Shown here piece by piece: positions 27,522-36,660 of a DNA stretch of 64,000 bases. The position numbers and the translations under genes are program-made. The notes beneath the pieces are model-generated. The model was not told where the DNA came from. It saw only the letters and a program-made list of their open reading frames with translations, and made no database searches. The DNA is from G020348185 sp964525045 (GTDB lineage Bacteria; Nitrospirota; Nitrospiria; Nitrospirales; UBA8639), in NCBI GenBank assembly GCA_964525045.1, contig CAZGFD010000002.1, positions 186,001 through 250,000 on the forward strand, given 5' to 3'. Every line of letters begins with the position of its first letter. Position 1 is the first letter of the stretch.

Positions 27522-28865
27522 TCAAGAATGTCTAGTGGAGGGTCGGTCAAGGGTGCCCGTGAGAAACCATGTTTCGACCTCGCCAATGCCTTTTACCTGA
27601 ATAACACCTCGCGGCTCAAATTTAAATGAGCTGTCGAGGCGAGCTTTAAAATCGGCCGTTACATGAATTTTCCCGACCACGCCATGGGATTCCATCCTCG
27701 AGGCCAGATTGACGGTATCGCCCCAGACATCATAGGCAAACTTCCGGCGCCCGATTACCCCGGCCGTCACCGGGCCCGTTTGGATACCGATTCGTAGGTT
27801 GATATCGGCATCATAGGATTGCGAGATTTCCTGTATCTTGGTCAGCATGTCAAGGGCAAAAAGGGCCATTTTCCCCTCGTGATTGTCGGTCGGCTCCGGA
27901 ATGCCTGCGGCGACCATATACGCATCCCCGATGGTTTTGATTTTTTCGAGTTCATATTTGAGGGCGAGGTGGTCGAATTCGGTGAAGATGTCGTTTAACA
28001 GTTTGACCGTTTGTTCGGCGCCGAGACCTTTGCTCAACGGTGTAAAGCCCACGAGATCCGCAAACAGGACCGTGGCTTGCTTGAAACTATCCGCTATCGC
28101 ACGGTCAGGTTCTATCATCAGCTTATCGGCAACCGATTCGGGTAGAATATTCTTGAGCAGCGCATCCGTCTGTGCTTCAGCCCTACGGACCAGGGTCATG
28201 GCGTAATAAGCCACAACGGCAACAATGCAAAACGCCGTCAGCGCCGAGTTTACATAAAGGTTCGCCAACAGAAATGGCTCGGGGATCAACGTCACGGAAT
28301 CTGCCGGAAACATGAACCAGGCGGCAATATGAAACACCAGAGCGCTCAAGGCAATCGTCAAAATGAGCTTAATTCTAGAAAGATCGAAGATGAGGAATGG
28401 GACGGCGGCGGCGATGATATAGTTCAGCTGAATTCCCGAATCCCGTCCTAAAACGGAGATGAGATAAAACAACATGACAATTTCAGAGAAGGCGACGATG
28501 ACGCCACCTAAACTATCATTGTACCGATGAGCGAGCGGCACGAGCATCGCGAGCACCATTAAAAAAATATTGGCGTAGACAATCAGCTGATATTTATTGA
28601 AATCGGTTACGGAATAGAGGACGGCATAGTTGAGCGATGCCAAAACAATGAGATAGGCCGCCACATTGACAATCAGCAAGCGGCGCTTTGTTTTTTTGGG
28701 GTAGCCCTTGGTTCCGGCTTCGATAAGCCGGCTGGCGGCTTTTGCCCAAGGCACGAGCATTAAGGACTTTTTCCCGAACGGATTTAGCAATTTCAACACG
28801 GCTTCGGTTCTAAGAAGATCAAAACCAGGATCCGGTAAGGAGTTAAACGGCGGTTCCGCAGACAT
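27522..28865 (-). CDS. Membrane class III adenylate cyclase
   Basis: The N-terminal ~230 residues contain about six hydrophobic helices. A cyclase homology domain follows (~255-430): metal-binding Asp in VLFADLVGFT and KTIGDAYMVAAG, and KFAYDVWGDTVNLASRMES. The substrate-selecting residues fit ATP: Lys in LEKIKTIGDAYM and Asp in FAYDVWGD. The transition-state Asn/Arg follow in NLASRMES. The product would be cAMP made at the inner face of the membrane. A conserved PESVADKLM segment links membrane and catalytic parts. No cAMP receptor gene is adjacent. The ATG at 28865 is the only good start. Confidence 0.92.
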   Translation of the reverse strand: MSAEPPFNSLPDPGFDLLRTEAVLKLLNPFGKKSLMLVPWAKAASRLIEAGTKGYPKKTKRRLLIVNVAAYLIVLASLNYAVLYSVTDFNKYQLIVYANIFLMVLAMLVPLAHRYNDSLGGVIVAFSEIVMLFYLISVLGRDSGIQLNYIIAAAVPFLIFDLSRIKLILTIALSALVFHIAAWFMFPADSVTLIPEPFLLANLYVNSALTAFCIVAVVAYYAMTLVRRAEAQTDALLKNILPESVADKLMIEPDRAIADSFKQATVLFADLVGFTPLSKGLGAEQTVKLLNDIFTEFDHLALKYELEKIKTIGDAYMVAAGIPEPTDNHEGKMALFALDMLTKIQEISQSYDADINLRIGIQTGPVTAGVIGRRKFAYDVWGDTVNLASRMESHGVVGKIHVTADFKARLDSSFKFEPRGVIQVKGIGEVETWFLTGTLDRPSTRHS

Positions 28866-28896
28866 CCACCCAAGAATATGACGTTGCTTTTGATGA

Positions 28897-29361
28897 TTAG
28901 GGGCTTAGATCTTTTGCCGAGAGCCCTGCATTTTCAAACTCCTCCGGAGATACCGGTTTCACATTAAAATCTCCTCCCCTCGTTCTATACAGCGTAAACG
29001 TGATAATCGAGAACTGGTTTCCAGATTGCGTCACGGAAAATAAATCACTCTTTGTGTAAGTATAATCCTTTACACTATCTCCGTAACGCACAAGGATGTA
29101 ATAATCCCCCTCTGCGGCATGCACCGTTTTTTTTCGCTGTTTAGGGACCTTGACCACCAACTTCGTGGAACCGATCAACTTGATGAGGGCATTTTGGCCC
29201 GATTGGTTATCAAAGATTATCTTATGGGGAGCCGGATGAGCTGCCCAGGAATGGGGTACCCAACCAAAAATCCAGAGGACCCCGGTCACGACCACTAACG
29301 TTCGTCCCCTTTTCACTCCCTGTAATATCAGCTCCCTTGTGCAATACTCTCTTCGATCCAT
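28897..29361 (-). CDS. Exported small hypothetical protein
   Basis: The protein has a long signal peptide: a basic n-region, a core VVVTGVLWIFGWV and a likely cleavage after SWAAH or nearby. The mature ~115 residues are beta-rich (KIIFDNQSGQNALIKLIG, DYYILVRYGD, SIITFTLYRT). I do not recognise the family; the layout suggests a small beta-sandwich periplasmic protein. GAGGTGG precedes the ATG at 29361. It is 31 nt upstream of the adenylate cyclase gene on the same strand, so it is probably cotranscribed and could be a periplasmic partner, although nothing proves this. Confidence 0.7.
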   Translation of the reverse strand: MDRREYCTRELILQGVKRGRTLVVVTGVLWIFGWVPHSWAAHPAPHKIIFDNQSGQNALIKLIGSTKLVVKVPKQRKKTVHAAEGDYYILVRYGDSVKDYTYTKSDLFSVTQSGNQFSIITFTLYRTRGGDFNVKPVSPEEFENAGLSAKDLSP

Positions 29362-29935
29362 GATGTTCCACCTCGCAATATGTCGATTCGCCCCCCAGTT
29401 CAGTCAACCAAGTAATTAAAGAGACTCCGCGGTGATTCCCTTATTGCCGCTTCTGCGAACCACAAGCCCCATTGTATCCCAATCATTCCACGGTCGTCAT
29501 GCTTGTCAATTTCCTTGGCAGCACAACCCGGGGGACCCTTCTCGCAGGCTCACTCCCCATGCTATTGGAAAGGCCGACTGGCATCATTGACATCTCCTAG
29601 CCTCTTCGCTACGGTTCCGATTGCCCAACCACCGTGATGAAGTTTCCTCTATCCGTTCCGACTGTTGGCATCGGGTTCCTACCCAAGGAGTCTGCAATTC
29701 CTCAGGCTGGGAGGGTAAAGTAAAGTCAGTGCACGAAGCCATCATGCCAACGAAGATACCCGAAGCGATACGAGGCGCAGGCTCATTAAAATCGAAGGAC
29801 CGGGTTTTCTTGCACAAGCTGCGGTTCGGAGAGACATGCGACAGTCGGCGGCCTCCACGAGCCTGCCGCTCCCTAACTCGATAACCTTCCTTGTGCTTGT
29901 CTTTTGGTTTCTCTTTGAATGATAGGACCTCCCCC
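29362..29935. other. Intergenic gap of about 570 nt
   Basis: Divergent genes flank this stretch. Several overlapping frames on both strands have basic, non-protein-like composition and were not called. I see no RNA gene or repeat. Confidence 0.4.
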
Positions 29936-31018
29936 TTGAGCACGAATGATCACAATAAAGTTGTTGAGACTCGGAGTTTTTCAGCTCATCGGATAAGGCG
30001 GATATGGAACACCCTGTTAAGACTCACGATCTCTTGCCTTGCCATCTCCGTAATTCTGCAAACAGTGGATGTAGCAGCCGTGCCACCGTTGCTGAGCGAT
30101 GTCGACCTCTGGTACCTATTGGCGGCGATACTCGTCATATTTTTAACACGGGTTTTGATGGCCTGGAAGTGGCAGTTTCTCCTTCACTTCTCCGGCTTTA
30201 GCCAACCATTTCTTTACCTTCTAAGAATAATTTTCGTCAGTGGGTTTATGGGATTTTTTCTTCCTGCCGGAGTTGGTGTGGATGTCATCCGCACGGTTGA
30301 AGTAGGACGTCGAACGGGGTTCACTGTATCGGCCATTTCGACCATCGCAGACCGAATGATGGCGATCATCACGATGATCCTCTGCTCATCGATAGCCGCC
30401 CTGATCGCTCTGCCTGGAACTCCGAATCTCAGGCACACACTTTGGACCGTTGTCGCCCTCAATGTGTGTATCATGGTCATCCTCGCTCTATTCCTGTCAA
30501 AGACCGCCCTCCGAACCGTTCATTGGTTCAAAGGTCGTTGGAATCCAGATTCCAAATTCCTTTCGCGCCAGAACGAGGGAGAAACGATTTCACCCGGCAC
30601 CCGCATGTTTCGCCTTGTCACAGAAAAAACCATATTCATTCATGCGGAACTTCGAGAGTTGCTGGGCAACCCTCCGGTATTTCTTTCGGCCTTCCTTTTA
30701 AACGGCCTGGTTCAGGCTGCACGGATATTGCTGTTCGCTTTTCTTTTCCTCGCCTGTGGTGCACAGGTTTCGTCTATTTATCACATCGTATTTGTTCCCA
30801 TCATTATGATTCTCACATTGTTGCCAGTCTCCTTTTTTGGAGTCGGAGTCAGGGAGGGAGCCTGTGTGTTCTTTTATAGCCAGGTCGGTGTCGATCCGGC
30901 TTTGGCATTGACTGTCTCCGTGTGGACCTACCTGATTAACTTGCCTGTTCTAGCAACTGGTGGAATATGGTTTTTGGTGGGACCGTCAAAGTCATCATCC
31001 GAGTCAGTGGTCGTGTGA
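29936..31018 (+). CDS. Lysylphosphatidylglycerol synthetase TM-domain / flippase-like membrane protein
   Basis: A membrane protein of about 360 residues with seven or eight helices. Motifs match the LPG_synthase_TM (UPF0104) family: LAAILVIFLTRVLMAWKW, FVSGFMGFFLPAGVGVDVIR, a central DRMMAI, and LPVSFFGVGVREGACVFFY near the end. Members include YbhN and flippase or glycolipid-transfer partners; substrates are usually unknown. There is no cytoplasmic lysyl transferase domain, so it should not make lysyl-PG itself. The start is uncertain. A TTG at 29936 has AGGA 8 nt upstream; a further TTG at 29891 also keeps the frame. There is no polysaccharide gene directly next to it. Confidence 0.82.
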   Translation: MSTNDHNKVVETRSFSAHRIRRIWNTLLRLTISCLAISVILQTVDVAAVPPLLSDVDLWYLLAAILVIFLTRVLMAWKWQFLLHFSGFSQPFLYLLRIIFVSGFMGFFLPAGVGVDVIRTVEVGRRTGFTVSAISTIADRMMAIITMILCSSIAALIALPGTPNLRHTLWTVVALNVCIMVILALFLSKTALRTVHWFKGRWNPDSKFLSRQNEGETISPGTRMFRLVTEKTIFIHAELRELLGNPPVFLSAFLLNGLVQAARILLFAFLFLACGAQVSSIYHIVFVPIIMILTLLPVSFFGVGVREGACVFFYSQVGVDPALALTVSVWTYLINLPVLATGGIWFLVGPSKSSSESVVV

Positions 31019-31365
31019 TTCCACCACGGAAAGTCGATTTGATATAAAACCAATTGTTCAAGAAAGGGGCTGCCGAATAATTCGACTCACATACCTTGAG
31101 CAGCGCCGCTAGCCCGCTTTCCTCATCGGTTCGAGTCGATCCGGCCCCACCCGGCTTGACCGCATGCTTGATGGTCATCCCCGTTTGCCGGAATCAGGGA
31201 TGCCACGATGAGTTCCAGATCTCCAAAGCAAGGCAGGCCATGATAGGGAGGGGTGACACTCCATCGTATTGTCTGTTGGCGAGAGATTCATGATGGTGTT
31301 CCATACGCTCGGCTGATCCTTTCGGGTCGCGACGGAGACACGTGAAACACTTTCTGGGTATGTAA
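31019..31365. other. Intergenic gap of about 350 nt
   Basis: No gene was recognised. A GGTTCGAGTC near 31133 resembles a tRNA T-arm, but the stem does not pair. Confidence 0.4.
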
Positions 31366-32271
31366 ATGGATATTGAATTTTCTTCGGGTAGCATTATCAC
31401 TTTTCCTTTCGAACAACACAAAATCGATGCTCTGTATTATCGTGTCGTGACTCATGCGGAACATGAACAAAACAAACCGGTGATCCTTCGACTCCATGGG
31501 CTTTTGGGGAATCTCCTGGACGAAACCGAACATCTCCTTCCTCACCATCTCGCCCAGCACGATTATCCTTCCCTGACCATGAATACGCTGTTAGCCAATT
31601 TGGGGTTGTTTTTCGGTTTTGGGATCTTTGAAGACACCATGCCTCAAATCGATGCCGCCTATCATTTCCTCAAGGAGGCTGGCTTTAAAAACATCGTCAT
31701 TGCCGGACATGGGTTAGGCGGATGTTTGGCAATTCGTTATGGGGCTTTGCGAAGCAATCGTTTCCACTATCCGGAAATTCGAGGCGTTATGGCCATCGCA
31801 ACTCCATACTCTTTACCCGATACGATTCGCAGGCGGTGGGAGCAGTTTGGGAGTGTGCCTTCCTACGAAGAGGTCTTCGAGAGAGCCAGCCAAATCTTAA
31901 CTCCTGGTCCAGGGGGGGACCCTGCTGATGATGAAACCATAGTGATCAAAAGGGCCCATGGCACCACAACGCGACCAGTTGATACCGAAATCTATACGGT
32001 AAAAACGTGGTGGGCCTTGGCTGGTCCAGAAGCTGAGGGCCCGAAAACCTATCGTCACATTGAAAAGGTCAAAGTTCCCATTCTCTTGGTCCATGGGCTT
32101 CACGATACCATGATCGATCAACATGAGTTTCACGCTCTTGGTCAAATAGGACGGGATGCCGGCAACAACGACGTGACCATGCTGGAATTGGAGGCTGGTC
32201 ATACTCTTGAAGGGAAACATCAGGAGCTTGGACAACATATCGTGAGTTGGCTCCAAGAACGATTTGAATGA
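31366..32271 (+). CDS. Alpha/beta-hydrolase paralog lacking the catalytic serine
   Basis: A 301-residue alpha/beta-hydrolase fold: HGLLGNLLDE (oxyanion HG), VIAGHGLGGCLAIRY (nucleophile elbow), VPILLVHGLHDTMID (acid) and LEAGHTLEG (catalytic His). The elbow reads G-H-G-L-G: the usual Ser is Gly116 (codon GGG), while the Asp and His remain. Its neighbour (32313-33224) has the intact GYSLG and shares the same order of landmarks (DETFVIYRA/DDETIVIKRA, KTWW), so the two are diverged tandem copies. The protein may be a non-hydrolytic binding partner or regulator. The start at 31366 has no clear Shine-Dalgarno. Confidence 0.85.
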   Translation: MDIEFSSGSIITFPFEQHKIDALYYRVVTHAEHEQNKPVILRLHGLLGNLLDETEHLLPHHLAQHDYPSLTMNTLLANLGLFFGFGIFEDTMPQIDAAYHFLKEAGFKNIVIAGHGLGGCLAIRYGALRSNRFHYPEIRGVMAIATPYSLPDTIRRRWEQFGSVPSYEEVFERASQILTPGPGGDPADDETIVIKRAHGTTTRPVDTEIYTVKTWWALAGPEAEGPKTYRHIEKVKVPILLVHGLHDTMIDQHEFHALGQIGRDAGNNDVTMLELEAGHTLEGKHQELGQHIVSWLQERFE

Positions 32272-32312
32272 TCCTGAACATACCTCTCTTGATAGTTGGA
32301 TGATCATTCCCG

Positions 32313-33224
32313 ATGATGCCTCAGAACATCCACCCCGAACAAAGACTTATACGTTTTCGCGCCACGGATGGGTTTCTCATTACTTCCCATCTGATAACCG
32401 GGGAATCCGGCACTACTGATGCAATACGCGAAGTTCCTATTCTCATTGAGGTACATGGACTACTGGGAAATTTCCTCGCCAGAGGAACTCCACGCATTCT
32501 TCCTCCTGCCCTGTTGGAGCGAGGATATTGTTCGTTTTCCATCAATACCCGACTCGCGTTTGCGGGGCAAATGAATGAAAGAGGGATTTTCAATGATACG
32601 TTCTACGATATAGACGCCGCGGTAAATTTCCTGACCCAAGAAGGATTCAGGAATATTTTCATCCTTGGCTATAGCCTGGGAGCCAGTATGGTGTTGTATT
32701 GGGCGGGAACCCGTACGGATGCGAATATCAAAGGATTAATACTGGAAGGTGTTCATTATTCTATTCCCGACTCCCAAAAAAAACGGTTGGCCAATTGGGG
32801 AAGCTCTCCGACCTATGAGGACCTGTACCAACAGGCCCAAGCGGTGCTTGGGGATGACCCGTACCACAGTCCCCATGATGAGACCTTTGTGATCTACCGG
32901 GCGCGAGGCCCAAGCCGAAAGCCACTCCATGATGAGATTTTCACTTACAAAACCTGGTGGCACATGATGGGCCCGGAAGCCCACGCGGCTATGGCTTACA
33001 AACACATAGGAAAGGTGAAGGTTCCCATGCTACTCATTCGCGGCGAGAACGATCCGCTCATCGAGAATTGGGAAGCGCCGGCATTGGCTCGGATCGCAAG
33101 CAAAGCCAACAACCAGCAGGTGAAGGTGATTGAGATCCCTCAGGCAGGTCATGATTGCATGGAAAATTCGCAGGCAATGCTGAAGGAGATCGTTTCCATG
33201 TTTACTCGATGGACAAAGGCTTAA
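32313..33224 (+). CDS. Alpha/beta hydrolase with intact triad
   Basis: The protein (303 aa) has VHGLLGNFLARG at the oxyanion position, FILGYSLGASM with the nucleophile Ser121, RGENDPLIE with the Asp, and PQAGHDCME with the His. It therefore should be an active serine hydrolase of the S33/esterase type; the substrate is unknown. A shared middle segment (VIYRARGPSRKPLHDEIFTYKTWW) is nearly mirrored in the upstream paralog. It lies 41 nt downstream of that gene on the same strand. There is no signal peptide, so both are cytoplasmic. Confidence 0.88.
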   Translation: MMPQNIHPEQRLIRFRATDGFLITSHLITGESGTTDAIREVPILIEVHGLLGNFLARGTPRILPPALLERGYCSFSINTRLAFAGQMNERGIFNDTFYDIDAAVNFLTQEGFRNIFILGYSLGASMVLYWAGTRTDANIKGLILEGVHYSIPDSQKKRLANWGSSPTYEDLYQQAQAVLGDDPYHSPHDETFVIYRARGPSRKPLHDEIFTYKTWWHMMGPEAHAAMAYKHIGKVKVPMLLIRGENDPLIENWEAPALARIASKANNQQVKVIEIPQAGHDCMENSQAMLKEIVSMFTRWTKA

Positions 33225-33290
33225 GGGTATCGAGAAAGCCAAATAAGCCGCCGCAATGTCAATGGGAAACAAGCAGAAGGGGGAAAGACT

Positions 33291-33320
33291 GTTTCGGGTT
33301 TCAGGTTTCAAGTAAAAAGC
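33291..33320. repeat. Dispersed GTTTCGGGTTTCAGGTTTCA repeat copy
   Basis: Reverse complement GAAACCTGAAACCCGAAAC matches the right part of the copy at 19711-19730. It lies between two convergent genes. Confidence 0.7.
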
Positions 33321-33382
33321 TTGGGATCTCCCTCTTGATGTATTGGGGAAAAGTACTTCATATAGTTGAATCACAAGCTCCT

Positions 33383-34066
33383 TTACCGATGGCCTTTCAA
33401 TTCCTCGAGGGAGAAACTTTTCGGCAGCATGACCGGGATTACGAGGGCAATAGGATCCCCGCGTTGGATGGTGATCATGTCTTCTTCGAGACGGAGGAGC
33501 ACATTTGAGACAAATGCATCATAGCCTGGAAGAAAGTCGTAGAGGTTGGGCGTGAGTTTATATTCCTGCGATTTAATGCCTTCCCATACTGAAAACCCTC
33601 GCTTGGGAAAATGATAGAAATGGTTGGGAATGTCCTTTAGCATGATGCCGATTTGGTGCGGGTAATAAAACCGGATTCCACAACACAATTTGGGAAAGCC
33701 ACTGTTGAGAATGGTATCCACATACATGCCGGAAAAGGATTTATAGCCCAACAATCGCTCCTCGGGACGGATTTCGGGAGATTGCCATTCAAAGCCATCC
33801 CCGGATCGACGCATCCGGACATTAGCCGGCGACCGGATGAGGAATCCATACTGGCCCGCCATTCGGACCGGGCCACAATCATCGGGAAGGACCTTATACC
33901 CCTCCGCTGCCAGTTTACGCTGTTCTTGTAGCGTCATATTGGTCATCATGGGCCGGTGAGGACAAAAATCCAGTTTTAACCGTTCAGGGGCAAAAGCCGT
34001 GGAATATTCCCTCTCCCAATACAGTTTCCAAAGGCTGTCATTTTTTTCTTGCTGCGAATCACTCAT
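33383..34066 (-). CDS. Hypothetical protein, 227 aa
   Basis: The protein is soluble with no signal or membrane segment. Visible landmarks are FCPHRPMMTNMTLQEQRKLAA near residue 35, YGFLIRSPANVRMRR, FPKLCCGIRFYYPHQIGIML, and QRGDPIALVIPVM near the C-terminus. The last motif and the aromatic composition suggest a beta-rich fold. I do not know the family. The ATG at 34066 is accepted. It converges with the two hydrolase genes and has no partner on its strand. Confidence 0.7.
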   Translation of the reverse strand: MSDSQQEKNDSLWKLYWEREYSTAFAPERLKLDFCPHRPMMTNMTLQEQRKLAAEGYKVLPDDCGPVRMAGQYGFLIRSPANVRMRRSGDGFEWQSPEIRPEERLLGYKSFSGMYVDTILNSGFPKLCCGIRFYYPHQIGIMLKDIPNHFYHFPKRGFSVWEGIKSQEYKLTPNLYDFLPGYDAFVSNVLLRLEEDMITIQRGDPIALVIPVMLPKSFSLEELKGHR

Positions 34067-34514
34067 TCCTTCCTCCGTAGACTTCCCAGAAATCCCGGAC
34101 AGTGATTCGGATTTTTTGAGTTTTTAACACCGAATACTCCTTAGTTTTATGGTATCGATCCAACAGACCTAATTCTCTCATTTAATAAATTATCGACCGT
34201 CCTTTTTGCAATTGTGGTTTTTCCTCCCATCGCAGGCTTCACCCTCACCTTGCCCTCACTTTAAGCGGGAGAGGTGAGCGGGTTTAGAAAAGTTAAAAGA
34301 TCGTAAGAATTCGGCCTCACTCGCGTCTTTCCACTTTTTCGGAGGATTCAACAAGTTCAACGAATTTCACGCTACGTCAGGCTTTTTCGCCAGGCAGAGG
34401 ATACCCATAGGGTTCACCGGTAACCAATAGGTGAAATTGTGGTCTATTTCGAGATACAATCCTGGTACCATCAATTGCCTAACATCGACCAAAACCAGGA
34501 TACCACTTCACATT
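34067..34514. other. Intergenic gap with a REP-like palindrome
   Basis: Apart from the palindrome at 34244-34278 nothing was recognised. The gap separates divergent genes. Confidence 0.4.
34244..34278. repeat. REP-like palindrome (CTCACC ... GGTGAG)
   Basis: The arms are CTCACC (34244-34249) and GGTGAG (34273-34278), with CCTTGCCCTC and GCGGGAGAG between them. It is related to the palindrome at 13066-13088. Confidence 0.5.
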
Positions 34515-35363
34515 ATGATGACCAAGTCTATCAAAACCGCCTTGTCCATATACATTCTGGGTTTTTGTTTGGCACTGGGCACCGGATCCGTTGGCTGCCA
34601 AAATGTGGAAACCGAATATGAGGAAGGGGTAGCAGCCTTCCAAGCGGAGGACTACGAAACAGCCCTGAAAAAGTTTCGCTCCGCTGCCAAGGCGGGCCAC
34701 CCTGGAGCCCAAGCGGCTCTGGCAGAACTTTATTTTCAGGGTAGGGGAACCCCACGCAATGCCCAGGAAGCGGCAAAGTGGTACAAGCTGGCCGCCAAGC
34801 AAGGGAATGTAGACGCGCAGGTGACGCTCGGATGGATGTATAACGCTGGCACGGGAGTTCCTCAAGAATTTGATGAGGCCATCAAGTGGTTTCGCTTAGC
34901 AGCCGAGCAAGGACACCCGGGAGCGCAAAACAACTTGGCCGTACTGTATCGCCAGGGAAGAGGGGGCAAAAAGGATGAAGCGCAGGCAGTTGTCTGGTTT
35001 CTGAAGGCTGCTAATCAGGGAGTGGCTCCGGCCCAATATGCCCTCGGACAAATGTATCTTAAAGGGGAAGGGGTGAAGCAAGATGTTCAAGAGGCCGTTA
35101 GATGGTATACGCGGGCAGCAGACCAGGGTCTGTTAGAGGCCCAGGCTGACCTCGGATATTTGTATGCCAAGAGGGAAAATAAGATCCCCGAAGACTTTCT
35201 CATCGCCTACAAATGGTTAACCCTCGCGATACAACAAGGGGATCGGATGGCCCCGGCTGATCTTGAAGAATTAAAAAAACACATGAGCCCTGAGCAAATT
35301 GCCCAAGCCGAACACCTCGTCAAGACGTGGAACCAGAAACACCAGAAACATATGGAATCGTAA
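34515..35363 (+). CDS. Sel1-repeat lipoprotein
   Basis: The precursor is about 282 residues. Starting at one of two tandem ATGs (34515), residues 1-22 are a lipoprotein signal peptide ending in GSVGC, so the Cys is probably lipidated. The mature part is about six Sel1/TPR-type repeats of ~36 residues with the pattern A(A/E)L(G/E)xxYxxGxG, then a C-terminal half-repeat. Sel1 proteins mediate protein-protein contacts, often in envelope stress or assembly. An upstream GTG (34431) keeps the frame but would move the signal sequence inside the protein. The gene is followed after 38 nt by elbB. Confidence 0.85.
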   Translation: MMTKSIKTALSIYILGFCLALGTGSVGCQNVETEYEEGVAAFQAEDYETALKKFRSAAKAGHPGAQAALAELYFQGRGTPRNAQEAAKWYKLAAKQGNVDAQVTLGWMYNAGTGVPQEFDEAIKWFRLAAEQGHPGAQNNLAVLYRQGRGGKKDEAQAVVWFLKAANQGVAPAQYALGQMYLKGEGVKQDVQEAVRWYTRAADQGLLEAQADLGYLYAKRENKIPEDFLIAYKWLTLAIQQGDRMAPADLEELKKHMSPEQIAQAEHLVKTWNQKHQKHMES

Positions 35364-35401
35364 TTCTCTCGTTCATTTTTGAGCTATTTTAGGAGGGCAA
35401 C

Positions 35402-36055
35402 ATGAAAAACGTGGCGGTCATACTCTCAGGCTGTGGTTACTTAGATGGCGCTGAAATTACGGAAGCCATCAGTACTTTAGTGGCAATTGGTCAAAACGGA
35501 GCCGAGTACAAGGTCTTTGCCCCGAACAAGGATGTTCCCGAAACTAATCATCTGACGAACAAATCGACGGGGAAGACCCGGAATGTGATGCAGGAAGCGG
35601 CCCGGATTGCGCGAGGGGACATTCAACCGCTGGAAAATCTTCAATCCAATGATTTTGACGCGCTGGCCTTTCCTGGAGGATTCGGCGCCGCACTTCATCT
35701 CTGTAACTTTGCGGAAAAGGGAAGTTCGGGAAAAATCGACCCCCAGGTTCAACGGGTGGTGAAGGAATTTCACGACAACGGCAAACCCATCGCCGCCATC
35801 TGTATCTCTCCCGCAATCATGGCGTTAGCCTTTGGTGACAAAGGGGTGAATATCACCATCGGCGATGATCAAGGCACCGCCTCCGAGTTAGAAAAGACCG
35901 GTGCCAAGCACTCTAATTGTGCCGTTGAGCGTTTTATCGTGGATACTGCAAATAAAATCATCACCACACCGGCTTATATGGACGGAAGTGCCAAGCCCCA
36001 TCAAATTTTCGAAGGGGTCAGCGGCGCCATCAAAGAACTCATCAAGATGGCCTAG
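35402..36055 (+). CDS. elbB: ElbB (isoprenoid biosynthesis glyoxalase-like protein)
   Basis: A 217-residue class I glutamine amidotransferase/DJ-1-like protein. Landmarks are VAVILSGCGYLDGAEITEA at the start, FPGGFGAALHLCNFA, the nucleophile Cys in IAAICISPAIMALA, and ITTPAYMDGSAKP. The ElbB name comes from E. coli, where it affects isoprenoid synthesis and has glyoxalase activity. AGGAGGG lies 5 nt before the ATG, an ideal start. The gene is downstream of the Sel1 lipoprotein on the same strand. Confidence 0.93.
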   Translation: MKNVAVILSGCGYLDGAEITEAISTLVAIGQNGAEYKVFAPNKDVPETNHLTNKSTGKTRNVMQEAARIARGDIQPLENLQSNDFDALAFPGGFGAALHLCNFAEKGSSGKIDPQVQRVVKEFHDNGKPIAAICISPAIMALAFGDKGVNITIGDDQGTASELEKTGAKHSNCAVERFIVDTANKIITTPAYMDGSAKPHQIFEGVSGAIKELIKMA

Positions 36056-36530
36056 AAACCATATGGCAAAACGTCGGATTTCTGGCATCCACGTCAACCG
36101 ACACCAATCAATGATTCTTTGATTGTATTCCGTCACTGTGTTCCAGTTCGAGGGATTGGGGGTGGTCGCCGGCCTTATCGAATTAACAATTTTAGATCCT
36201 CGGCTATCTGAATGGATTGAACCCCCTTCCCTCCGTTTCAATCCCTGAGCCAACAATCCCTCTTTGACCCTCACCCACCTCCCCCCAAAGTTTCTCAATG
36301 CTTTGCATCATGCTGGTCACAAGGCCAGGGAAGCCTCCTCGCCCCATGCCCCCCCTCTTTTTGAGACCGAGGCTTGGTAGCATTGCCCTCTCCTTGCGTC
36401 TTTGGTACGTTTCTGGGTGCCCCCAAAGGGAATTGATAATACTTAGTTCGATCAACTCTAACTCTCCAGGCGGAACCGGGTTCTTCAAGATACATCGTTG
36501 ATGGGATTGACTCTATCCGCAATCCAACAG
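36056..36530. other. Intergenic gap of about 475 nt
   Basis: It has a small inverted repeat (CAATCAA / TTGATTG, 36105-36125) that might act after elbB. The rest is C- and T-rich on the plus strand, with no recognised gene. Confidence 0.4.
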
Positions 36531-36632
36531 CTACCTTTTAGGATGATATTCAGAGTGAATGACCCCAAACTCAGGTGGTACCTGTCCACATATAGGACAA
36601 TCCCGAAAAGCACAGAGGCCGCCAAAACCCAT
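36531..36632 (-). CDS. Micro-protein with Cys cluster (33 aa)
   Basis: A short gene runs from ATG 36632 to TAG 36531. AAGGAAG lies 9 nt upstream, a very good ribosome-binding site. The 33-residue product begins MGFGGLCAFRDCPICGQVPP and ends HSEYHPKR. Three cysteines (7, 12, 15) and two histidines could bind a metal. No homology is known to me. The short length makes chance possible, but the Shine-Dalgarno, composition and CPICG motif favour a real gene. It is divergent from the YfhO-like gene. Confidence 0.5.
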   Translation of the reverse strand: MGFGGLCAFRDCPICGQVPPEFGVIHSEYHPKR

Positions 36633-36660
36633 TCTTAAACGCTTCCTTTTTTCTTAGATC

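Noticed and set aside
29584..29943. Overlapping frames of 87 and 119 codons on opposite strands
   Set aside because: Their products are rich in Arg, Ser and Lys without hydrophobic core or motif, and neither has a good ribosome-binding site.
31120..31150. GGTTCGAGTC resembling a tRNA T-arm
   Set aside because: The five base pairs of the T-stem do not form, and no acceptor stem or anticodon arm is found within 80 nt on either strand.
36204..36522. Minus-strand frames of 75-94 codons upstream of the 33-aa gene
   Set aside because: They are Gly/Arg-rich translations of C/T-rich DNA without motifs or start signals.
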